A DNA stretch of 19,100 bases, from NCBI GenBank assembly GCA_038230695.1, contig JBBRMT010000075.1, forward strand, positions 1 to 19,100. Direction: 5' to 3'. Below the pieces are notes generated by a model, which worked only from the letters and a program-made list of their open reading frames with translations, made no database searches and had not been told where the DNA came from. Source of the DNA: QHBQ01 sp038230695 (lineage in GTDB: Bacteria; Chloroflexota; Chloroflexia; QHBQ01). The position numbers and the translations under genes are program-made. Below are positions 13,039-19,100 of this stretch, piece by piece. Positions within the stretch are counted from its first letter, which is position 1; each line of letters opens with the position of its first letter.

Positions 13039-13127
13039 CCCCTCTCCCAGCGGGAGAAACCCCTTGCGGGTTCCCTGTGGGTGTTGGGTGAGGGAGAATC
13101 TCGTAGCGCATCAATGTCTATCGCAAC
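13039..13127. repeat. Dispersed repeat CCCTCTCCC ... GAGGGAGAATCTCG ... ATCGCAAC
   Basis: It starts CCCCTCTCCCAGCGGGAG, contains TTGGGTGAGGGAGAATCTCG, and ends GCGCATCAATGTCTATCGCAAC. The first half recurs at 18527-18568. The ending recurs at 16701-16722 and, diverged, at 18571-18592. The CTCCCCCAACCCCCGCTGGGGG arm near 1867 is a related relic, and it too abuts an ATCTCG word (CGAGAT on +). Confidence 0.65.
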
Positions 13128-13139
13128 CGAAAATGCTGA

Positions 13140-13246
13140 CATAGGGGCGGGTTGCACTCGACCTGTTGCGGGTAGCCAACGAATTGTAATAACGGATAAA
13201 CGGATTGGGACCGACGTAGGGGCGAGTTGCACTCGCCTCGGATTGG
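13140..13246. repeat. Two GTAGGGGCG repeats and AACGGAT direct repeats before tkt
   Basis: CATAGGGGCGGGTTGCACTC (from 13140) and CGTAGGGGCGAGTTGCACTC (from 13215) are near-identical copies. Between them AACGGAT occurs twice, 8 bp apart (13191-13197, 13199-13205), as it also does upstream of gnd (18496-18510). No ORF or convincing promoter is seen. The tkt Shine-Dalgarno follows at 13252. Confidence 0.65.
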
Positions 13247-13262
13247 GAGATAAGGAGAGATT

Positions 13263-15374
13263 ATGCAAGTCCGCGATCGAAACGCAAACGACCAGGAACA
13301 ATTGGCAATCAACGCCATCCGCGTGCTGTCCATAGATGCGGTGGAGAAGGCGAACAGCGGCCACCCGGGGATGCCGATGGGTATGGCGGCGCTTGCCTAT
13401 GTGCTGTGGAGCCGCCACCTGCGCTTTAATCCCCGCGACCCGAAATGGCCCAACCGCGACCGCTTCATCATCAGCAACGGTCACGGCTCGATGTTGCTCT
13501 ATAGCCTGCTCTATCTCACTGGCTACGACCTCAGCCTTGACGACCTAAAGCAGTTCCGCCAGCTTGGCAGCCTCACCCCCGGCCACCCTGAATACAACCA
13601 CACTGTCGGCGTAGAGACCACCACTGGCCCGCTGGGGCAGGGCTTCAGCAACGCAGTAGGCATGGCGATCGCCGAGGCCCACCTTGCGGCAGTGTTCAAC
13701 AAACCCGATCACAAGATTATTGACCACAACATCTACGTATTCTGTAGCGACGGCGACCTCGAAGAGGGTATCAGTCACGAGGCGGCCAGCCTGGCGGGCA
13801 ACCTGCGCCTCAACAAGCTGATCTACTTCTACGACGACAACCACATCAGCATCGAGGGTGATACCAGCGTGACCTTCACCGATGATACTGGCAAGCGGTT
13901 CGAGTCTTACGGCTGGCACGTACAGTATATTGACGGTCACGACCTGAACGAGATTGATAACGCCATCGTCACCGCCCAGTCTATAACTGACCGCCCCCAC
14001 ATTATAATTTGTCGCACCCACATCGGCTTTGGCAGCCCCAACAAGCAGGATACTGGCGACGTACACGGCAAGCCGCTGGGCGCAGACGAGGTGCTTGCCA
14101 CCAAGCACGCCTACGGCTATCCCAGCGATGAGCCGTTCTTCGTGCCGGTAGAAACGCTGAACGAGTGGCGCAAGGCAATTGACAAAGGCGAACAGCTACA
14201 GGCCGAGTGGCGAGCGGAGCTTGATGCCTACAGCGCGGCTTACCCAGATGAAGCGGCCGAGTACAAGCGGAGGCTGGCGGGCAACCTGCCTGAAGGCTGG
14301 GCCGACGACCTGCCCACCTTCGAGCCAGGCGGCAAGGACATTGCCACGCGCAGCACCAGTGGGCAGGTAATCAACGCGCTGGCAAAGAAGCTACCGGAGC
14401 TAATTGGCGGCAGCGCCGACCTGGCGGGCAGCACCGACACCTGGATGAAGGAGTATACCGCCTTCGCCCACGATAACCACGCTGGGCGCAACTTCCACTT
14501 TGGGGTGCGTGAACACAATATGGGTGGGGTGCTGAACGGACTTGCTACCTATGGCGGCGTGCGACCCTTTGGTGCCACCTTCTTTATCTTCTACGACTAT
14601 ATGCGCCCGCCGGTGCGTCTCGCCGCCCTCAGCAAAATCAACCCCATCTTTCTCTACACCCACGACAGCATTGACCAGGGCGAGGATGGCCCGACCCATT
14701 CGCCAATCGAGCAGTTGCCCGGCCTGCGGGCGGTGCCACGGCTAGTAGACATCCGTCCCGCCGACGGCAACGAAACCGCCGCCGCCTGGAAGGTGGCAAT
14801 CAAGCAGCAGGACCGCCCCACCGCGATGATGCTCACCCGCCAGCCCATCCCCACCTTGCAAGGGACGAAGGAGAAGGCAATGGCGGGGGTGCCACAAGGC
14901 GCGTACATACTCAGCGAGGCCGACGGCGCTCCCGACATTATTCTGATGGGCAGCGGTAGCGAAGTCAGCCTGATCATGGCCGCCCAGCCCAAGCTGGCTG
15001 AACAGGGGGTCAAGGCGCGGGTAGTCAGCTTCCCCAGTTGGCGGTTGTTCCGCGAACAGAGCGAGGAGTATCGTGACAACGTGCTGCCACCCAATATCAC
15101 CGCCCGCCTCGCGGTCGAGGCTGCCGCCACCATGGGCTGGGATCACTGGGTCGGCGAGAAGGGTGGCGTAATCGGGGTTGACCGCTTCGGCGCATCCGCC
15201 CCGGTCAAGCAGATTATGCCCGCCTACGGCTTTACCGTTGATAACGTAGTCGAAACTGCGCTCAAGCTACTGGGTAAGGGCCGCGAGAAGAACGAGGAAG
15301 CCCAGCAGCCCACCCAGACCACCAGCGGCGAAACTCCAGGCCGCGCCCCATCGGGTGATGAGGGTCATTCATAA
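13263..15374 (+). CDS. tkt: Transketolase
   Basis: This 703-residue thiamine-diphosphate enzyme transfers two-carbon units between sugar phosphates in the cytoplasm. The N-terminal domain shows NSGHPGMPMG (H34), FIISNGHGSMLLYS (H74), TTGPLGQGFSNAVGMA, and the ThDP/Mg motif SDGDLEEGISHEAA through to DDNHISIEG (D163-N193). The middle domain has FGVREHNMGG with catalytic E417 and THDSIDQGEDGPTHSPIEQL (H466, H478). The C-terminal domain is complete through VDRFGASAPVKQI. ATG 13263 has AAGGAG 5 nt upstream. After about residue 676 there is an extra polar, low-complexity tail (NEEAQQPTQTTSGETPGRAP and on) not typical of transketolases. Tal follows after 18 bp, so the two are surely co-translated from one message. 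Confidence 0.97.
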   Translation: MQVRDRNANDQEQLAINAIRVLSIDAVEKANSGHPGMPMGMAALAYVLWSRHLRFNPRDPKWPNRDRFIISNGHGSMLLYSLLYLTGYDLSLDDLKQFRQLGSLTPGHPEYNHTVGVETTTGPLGQGFSNAVGMAIAEAHLAAVFNKPDHKIIDHNIYVFCSDGDLEEGISHEAASLAGNLRLNKLIYFYDDNHISIEGDTSVTFTDDTGKRFESYGWHVQYIDGHDLNEIDNAIVTAQSITDRPHIIICRTHIGFGSPNKQDTGDVHGKPLGADEVLATKHAYGYPSDEPFFVPVETLNEWRKAIDKGEQLQAEWRAELDAYSAAYPDEAAEYKRRLAGNLPEGWADDLPTFEPGGKDIATRSTSGQVINALAKKLPELIGGSADLAGSTDTWMKEYTAFAHDNHAGRNFHFGVREHNMGGVLNGLATYGGVRPFGATFFIFYDYMRPPVRLAALSKINPIFLYTHDSIDQGEDGPTHSPIEQLPGLRAVPRLVDIRPADGNETAAAWKVAIKQQDRPTAMMLTRQPIPTLQGTKEKAMAGVPQGAYILSEADGAPDIILMGSGSEVSLIMAAQPKLAEQGVKARVVSFPSWRLFREQSEEYRDNVLPPNITARLAVEAAATMGWDHWVGEKGGVIGVDRFGASAPVKQIMPAYGFTVDNVVETALKLLGKGREKNEEAQQPTQTTSGETPGRAPSGDEGHS

Positions 15375-15392
15375 AGAAAGAGGAGCAGAACC

Positions 15393-16535
15393 ATGGCAAC
15401 CTATAAGAACCCACTATTCGAGCTGCAGGACTACGGCCAGAGCGTCTGGTACGACAATATCAGCCGCCAGTTGCTGCACAATGGCGGTATCCAGAACCTG
15501 ATTGACAACTTCGCAGTGGTCGGCATGACCTCCAACCCCAGCATCTTCGAGAAGGCCATGACCGACGGCAACGCCTATGACGATCAGTTCCACGCGCTGG
15601 TCAAGGATGGCAAGGACGTTGCCGACATCTTCCTGGCAATGAGCATCCAGGATATTGGCGACGCTGCCGACATCCTGCGCCCCATCTATGACCGCACTAA
15701 TGGGCTGGATGGCTATATCAGCATCGAAGTGCTGCCGGGGTACGCCCACGACACCGCCGCGACCATCAAGATGGCCCACGCCTTCTGGGACGAACTGAAG
15801 CGGCCAAACATCATGGTCAAGATCCCCGGCACTGCTGAGGGTATCCCCGCCATCCGTCAATGCACCGCCGCTGGCATCAACGTCAACATCACGCTGCTAT
15901 TTGGCATTGACCAGTACGAGCAGGTGATGGAAGCCTACCTCAGCGGGTTGGAGGAGCGGGTGAACAAGGGGCTGCCGATTGACCGCATCAACTCGGTCGC
16001 CAGCTTCTTCGTCAGCCGCATGGATACCCTGGTGGACAAACGGCTCGACGACCTCATCGCCCAGCAGCCTGACCGCGCTAACGAATTGAAGGCGCTGCAT
16101 GGCAAAGCGGCGATCGCCAACGCCAAGATCGCCTACGAACACTTCAAGCAGGTGTTCAGCGGCGCACGCTGGGAGACCCTCCGCACCAAAGGCGCAACCA
16201 TCCAGCGCCCGCTCTGGGCCAGCACCAGCACCAAGAACCCTGCCTATCCCGATACCACCTACGTTGACAACCTGATTGGCCGCCCCACCGTCAATACCAT
16301 GCCGCAGGTGACGATTGACGCTTTCGCTGACCACGGCCACGTTGCCGCCACCCTGGAGCAAGGGCTGGCCGAAGCCGAGCAGCAGGCCGGACAGTTCAAA
16401 GGCTTCGGCATTGACCTCGAAGAAGTCGCCGCCGAGTTGCAAACGCAGGGAGTCGAGCAGTTCAGCGATGCCTACGACAAGCTGGGCGCTGCCCTAAGCC
16501 AGAAGCGGGCCGAATTGGTTGCCGAGCGGGGGTAG
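15393..16535 (+). CDS. tal: Transaldolase
   Basis: This 380-residue class I aldolase-fold enzyme moves dihydroxyacetone units between sedoheptulose-7-phosphate and glyceraldehyde-3-phosphate. VGMTSNPSIFEKA (about 43-55) is the transaldolase signature, and IMVKIPGTAEGI carries the Schiff-base lysine K143. RINSVASFFVSRMD and RPLWASTSTKNPAYPDTTYV follow in the order expected of the longer actinobacterial/cyanobacterial-type Tal, the form often found fused to phosphoglucose isomerase. Here the protein ends after KRAELVAERG and the isomerase is a separate gene 255 bp on. ATG 15393 has AGGAG (15381-15385) 7 nt upstream. It is tightly coupled to tkt. A six-copy heptamer array starts 6 bp after the stop. 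Confidence 0.96.
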   Translation: MATYKNPLFELQDYGQSVWYDNISRQLLHNGGIQNLIDNFAVVGMTSNPSIFEKAMTDGNAYDDQFHALVKDGKDVADIFLAMSIQDIGDAADILRPIYDRTNGLDGYISIEVLPGYAHDTAATIKMAHAFWDELKRPNIMVKIPGTAEGIPAIRQCTAAGINVNITLLFGIDQYEQVMEAYLSGLEERVNKGLPIDRINSVASFFVSRMDTLVDKRLDDLIAQQPDRANELKALHGKAAIANAKIAYEHFKQVFSGARWETLRTKGATIQRPLWASTSTKNPAYPDTTYVDNLIGRPTVNTMPQVTIDAFADHGHVAATLEQGLAEAEQQAGQFKGFGIDLEEVAAELQTQGVEQFSDAYDKLGAALSQKRAELVAERG

Positions 16536-16540
16536 CGCGA

Positions 16541-16586
16541 AGTGCTGAGTGCTGAGTGCTGAGTGCTGAGTGCTGAGTGCTGAGTG
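16541..16586. repeat. Heptamer tandem array (AGTGCTG, 6.6 copies)
   Basis: Six exact AGTGCTG units and a partial one (AGTG), with TGA in every frame of the + strand. It starts 6 bp after the tal stop codon and is the longest and most perfect of the five heptamer arrays in the window. Confidence 0.85.
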
Positions 16587-16593
16587 GGTTAAT

Positions 16594-16722
16594 CGTAGGG
16601 GCGGGCGGTGGCCCGCCCTGCTGAAGATGCGATAACGCCCATCGTGGCTGGCGATGCCGCCGAGTTTCCGGGGGTTGGGGGCGTAGCCCCAGTCGGTGCA
16701 GCGCATCAATACCCATCGCAAC
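16594..16722. repeat. Dispersed repeat of the CGTAGGGGCGG family between tal and pgi
   Basis: CGTAGGGGCGGGCGGTGGCC with CGCCCTGCTGAAG (16594-16626) and a TTTCCGGGGGTTGGGGGCG block match the element at 7311-7447. Its end, GCGCATCAATACCCATCGCA, matches 13106-13127. No coding potential is recognised, although the frame upstream of pgi happens to stay open through it. Confidence 0.65.
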
Positions 16723-16744
16723 AAACAAAGGTGCCACGACCCAC

Positions 16745-16779
16745 ATTCTACATTTTTCATTCTACATTCTACATTCAGA
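16745..16779. repeat. Heptamer tandem array (ATTCTAC type)
   Basis: ATTCTAC, ATTTTTC, ATTCTAC, ATTCTAC, ATTCAGA. It lies 12 bp before the pgi ATG. Unlike the other arrays it carries its stop triplets (TAG in GTAGAAT) on the strand opposite the flanking genes. Confidence 0.7.
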
Positions 16780-16790
16780 ACGGGGGAGAT

Positions 16791-18467
16791 ATGGACATAG
16801 AGCAAGAGGCGAAGGCGACGCTGGACAAGCTGATGGCCGACAACTTCTGCCAGCGCATCAACGCGAAGGATGGCACAGTATGGACCACCCAGGCCGCGCC
16901 AGAGGATGACCCCAGCAAGTGGCTGGGCTGGATGGACATTGCCGCTCAGATGCAGGATAAGATTGGCGACCTCAACCAGTTTGCCCAGGAAGTAATGGAT
17001 GCGGGCTATGTTGATGCCGTGCTGCTCGGCATGGGCGGCAGCAGCCTCGCGTCAGAGGTGATACGTCGCACTTTCGCCCCCGGCGAGGGCTACCCTACCG
17101 ACGGCTACCTGCGTCTGCACGTGCTTGACACCACCGACCCCGGCATGATACTTGAATTGGAAAATAAGATTGATCCCGCACATACCCTATTCATCGTCTC
17201 TTCCAAGTCGGGCGGCACGATTGAGCCAAACTCGCTATACGCCTACTTTCGCAGCAAGGTGGAAGCAGTGGTGGGCGCGGAGAATGCAGGCAAAAACTTC
17301 GTGGCCGTCACCGACCCCAGCACCAGCCTGGAGAAGCTGGCTGGTGAGCAGGGTTTTCGCAAGGTGTTTCACGGTGAGCCGACCATTGGCGGGCGCTACT
17401 CCGCGCTGTCCAACTTCGGCTTGGTACCCGCTGCGCTGATCGGCGTGGACCTCAGCGATCTGCTGGAACGGGCGCAGGTGATGGCGCGGATGTGCCAAAA
17501 CTGCGATGAGCATAACGACGGCCTCAAGCTGGGCGCAGTAATGGGCTGGGCCTGGCAGAATGGCCGCGACAAGGTGACGCTGGTGCTGCCCCCGCCGCTG
17601 GCGAGTTTCGGACTGTGGGCCGAGCAGCTAATCGCCGAGAGTACCGGCAAGGAGGGCAAGGGCATCGTGCCGATTGCCGGTGAACCACTGGGCAGCCCCG
17701 ACGATTATGGCAATGACCGCCTGTTTGTCTGCATCGGCATCAAAGGGCTATACGATTGCCCGCCAGAGATTGCCGCGCTGGAGCAGGCCGGGCAACCAGT
17801 CTACCATATCAACGTGGATGGCGTGTACGCGCTGGGCGCAGAGTTCTTCCGCTGGGAGTACGCCACTGCCGTCGCAGGCGCAGTGCTGGGCATCAATGCC
17901 TTCGACCAGCCCAATGTGACCGAGAGCAAAAACAACACCAACGTGCTGCTCAAGGAGTTCAAAGCCAAGGGCAGCCTGCCCGTCGAGCAGGGCGAGGTCG
18001 GCAGCATTGGCCCACTCACCTTCTACACCGAGGGCGGGCAGACCGGCGACGCACACGATGCGCTGCGCTCTTTCCTTGCCAGCATCAAGCCCGGCGATTA
18101 TATCTGCTGGCAGGCTTATATACCCTACACCGACGAGAACGAGACTGCCCTCGATGAGCCAAGAGTCAAGCTACGCAACCGCTACAAGGTGGCAACCACC
18201 TTCGGCTTCGGCCCGCGCTTCCTACACTCCACCGGCCAGTTGCACAAGGGCGGGGCAAACAACGGCGTATTCATCCAGATTACCGCCGACAATCCCCAGG
18301 ATCTGTCAATCCCCGGCCAGCCCTATAGCTTCGGCATACTGAAGCAGGCGCAATCGCAGGGCGACTTCCAATCGCTCAACGCGCATGGCCGCCGCGCTAT
18401 CCACATCCACATCAAAGGCGACCTACAGGACGGCCTTACCGCCTTGCGCGGCTTGAACTGGGACTGA
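16791..18467 (+). CDS. pgi: Glucose-6-phosphate isomerase (Tal-Pgi fusion type, stand-alone)
   Basis: This 558-residue isomerase interconverts glucose-6-phosphate and fructose-6-phosphate. The first SIS subdomain has LLGMGGSSLASEV (78-90), and SSKSGGTIEPNSLYAYF (from 137) binds substrate phosphate. GRYSALSNFGLVPAAL, PNVTESKNNTNVLL and the C-terminal RFLHSTGQLHKGGANNGVFI (His/Lys active-site region) follow. The overall pattern, especially LHSTGQLHKGG, is that of the isomerase half of bifunctional transaldolase/phosphoglucose isomerases rather than E. coli Pgi. I start at ATG 16791 (GGGGGAG just upstream, tight spacing). The frame is open back to 16608, but that part is repeat DNA. Pgi closes the cycle by returning Tkt/Tal product fructose-6-phosphate to glucose-6-phosphate. 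Confidence 0.93.
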   Translation: MDIEQEAKATLDKLMADNFCQRINAKDGTVWTTQAAPEDDPSKWLGWMDIAAQMQDKIGDLNQFAQEVMDAGYVDAVLLGMGGSSLASEVIRRTFAPGEGYPTDGYLRLHVLDTTDPGMILELENKIDPAHTLFIVSSKSGGTIEPNSLYAYFRSKVEAVVGAENAGKNFVAVTDPSTSLEKLAGEQGFRKVFHGEPTIGGRYSALSNFGLVPAALIGVDLSDLLERAQVMARMCQNCDEHNDGLKLGAVMGWAWQNGRDKVTLVLPPPLASFGLWAEQLIAESTGKEGKGIVPIAGEPLGSPDDYGNDRLFVCIGIKGLYDCPPEIAALEQAGQPVYHINVDGVYALGAEFFRWEYATAVAGAVLGINAFDQPNVTESKNNTNVLLKEFKAKGSLPVEQGEVGSIGPLTFYTEGGQTGDAHDALRSFLASIKPGDYICWQAYIPYTDENETALDEPRVKLRNRYKVATTFGFGPRFLHSTGQLHKGGANNGVFIQITADNPQDLSIPGQPYSFGILKQAQSQGDFQSLNAHGRRAIHIHIKGDLQDGLTALRGLNWD

Positions 18468-18483
18468 GCTGGCAACGACAGCC

Positions 18484-18592
18484 AACGGATTCGGTAACGG
18501 ATTAACGGATATAAAGGTGGCAAAAGCCCTCTCCCTTGACGGGAGCGGGTGGGTGAGGGTGGATCTCGACCAGCTTCAATACTTATCGAAAC
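18484..18592. repeat. AACGGAT direct repeats and CCCTCTCCC-type repeat before gnd
   Basis: AACGGAT occurs three times (18484-18490, 18496-18502, 18504-18510). CCCTCTCCCTTGACGGGAG (18527-18545), GGTGAGGGTGGATCTCG and CTTCAATACTTATCGAAAC then form a diverged copy of the 13039-13127 element. No promoter is clear in this 162-bp spacer. Confidence 0.6.
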
Positions 18593-18629
18593 TACGCAGT
18601 AAACTATGGTCAGAAAGGACACAGCAATT

Positions 18630-19100
18630 ATGGAAATCGGTTTTATCGGCCTGGGCCGCATGGGTGGCAATATGGTGGTGCGGTTGGCGCAGGGCGGCCA
18701 TCGGGTGGTAGCTTTCAATCGCACTTATGCGAAGACAGAAGAAGTCGCCAAGGAGCATCCCGCGATTGTGCCAGCCAAAACCATCGAGGATATGGTGTCG
18801 GAGTTGCACGACAGCCCCAAAGCAGTCTGGATCATGGTGCCGAATGGCAAGCCGGTGGACGACCAGATTGACGAGCTTATGGGCGTGCTGAAGCCGGGCG
18901 ACATCATCATTGACGGCGGCAACTCCAACTTCCATGATACCCAGGCGCGGGCCAAGAAGCTGACCGCCGCCGGTTTCCACTATATGGACGCGGGAGTGAG
19001 TGGCGGCATCTGGGGGCTGACTGTCGGCTACGCGCTGATGGTGGGTGGCGAAAAAGAGATGTACGACCACATGGAGCCGATCTTCAAGACCCTCGCGCCG
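18630..19100 (+). CDS. gnd: 6-phosphogluconate dehydrogenase, decarboxylating (5' part)
   Basis: The first 157 codons of a 6-phosphogluconate dehydrogenase run off the window end. The Rossmann motif IGFIGLGRMGGNM (3-15) is followed by VVAFNRTYAKTEEVA, where N30-R31-T32 sits at the end of beta-2, the position that in NADP-dependent enzymes holds the 2'-phosphate. IMVPNGKPVDDQI, IIIDGGNSNFHDT (93-104) and AGVSGGIWGLTVGYALMVGG (121-140) bind substrate; the GGIWGL form is that of the short GndA/YqeC type (about 300 aa), many of which use NAD. The enzyme makes ribulose-5-phosphate, CO2 and reduced cofactor from 6-phosphogluconate, feeding Tkt and Tal upstream. ATG 18630 has GAAAGGA (18613-18619) about 10 nt upstream. 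Confidence 0.94.
   Translation, partial: MEIGFIGLGRMGGNMVVRLAQGGHRVVAFNRTYAKTEEVAKEHPAIVPAKTIEDMVSELHDSPKAVWIMVPNGKPVDDQIDELMGVLKPGDIIIDGGNSNFHDTQARAKKLTAAGFHYMDAGVSGGIWGLTVGYALMVGGEKEMYDHMEPIFKTLAP

Noticed and set aside
13027..13335. 102-codon frame between the kinase and tkt
   Set aside because: It is built from repeat DNA and overlaps the start of tkt in another frame.
16608..16790. Pgi start at 16608 (61 more residues)
   Set aside because: The extra residues translate dispersed repeat and a heptamer array; ATG 16791 gives the normal N-terminus.
7311..18592. CRISPR array
   Set aside because: The repeats are dispersed or 7 bp tandem units, with no regular 25-40 bp repeat-spacer pattern and no cas genes.

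Overview
The window is GC-rich bacterial chromosome. It carries mostly housekeeping genes on the + strand, and many gene-to-gene spaces are filled with short dispersed repeats. The gene content fits Chloroflexota: a SufB-SufD-Rieske row, an F420/flavin PPOX-fold protein, separate transaldolase and transaldolase/isomerase-type phosphoglucose isomerase genes, a GT-C membrane glycosyltransferase and a PIN toxin-antitoxin pair. Spacer repeats of the types GTAGGGGCG...CGCCCTG, CCCTCTCCC...GGGTGAGGG and heptamer tandems fit too. I hold that placement at about 0.6; it is inference from style and gene content, not from a marker gene.

Layout. (1) 1-1272: the 3' end of an inositol-monophosphatase-like gene converges on a minus-strand pair, PPOX-fold protein then DinB-like protein. 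(2) 1273-1938: a 666-bp gene-free stretch with divergent promoters. On the + side it has a possible 29-codon leader ORF, an intrinsic terminator, and a 10-base segment in the leader ORF that is exactly complementary to the terminator's left arm. A 140-bp inverted-repeat element follows. Together this looks like an attenuation leader for the next gene. (3) 1939-4555: ABC-F ATPase of the antibiotic-resistance type and an aminoglycoside-phosphotransferase-fold kinase, a resistance-like pair. (4) 4556-5603: PIN-toxin/antitoxin operon with a nested palindrome over its promoter. (5) 5604-10774: sufB, sufD, Rieske ferredoxin and a GT-C glycosyltransferase; sufC, sufS and sufU/E are not in the window. 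(6) 10777-11216: terminator-like hairpin, heptamer repeats and a convergent minus-strand two-TM zinc-ribbon protein. The glycosyltransferase frame has no stop before it runs into this convergent gene. (7) 11241-19100: a carbohydrate cluster of FGGY (gluconate-type) kinase, transketolase, transaldolase, phosphoglucose isomerase and 6-phosphogluconate dehydrogenase, the last cut by the window end.

How the genes fit together. The kinase would feed 6-phosphogluconate to Gnd. Gnd makes ribulose-5-phosphate, Tkt and Tal interconvert sugar phosphates, and Pgi returns fructose-6-phosphate to glucose-6-phosphate, so most of a pentose phosphate cycle is in one row. Zwf and 6-phosphogluconolactonase are not visible and may lie beyond 19100. 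Tkt and Tal are tightly spaced (18 bp); the other junctions in this row hold 162-271 bp of repeats.

The observations most worth a second look are the ABC-F leader, the nested palindrome at the toxin-antitoxin promoter, the five period-7 repeat arrays (four next to stop codons), and the glycosyltransferase frame that reads through a terminator. No tRNA, rRNA, CRISPR array or transposase was recognised.
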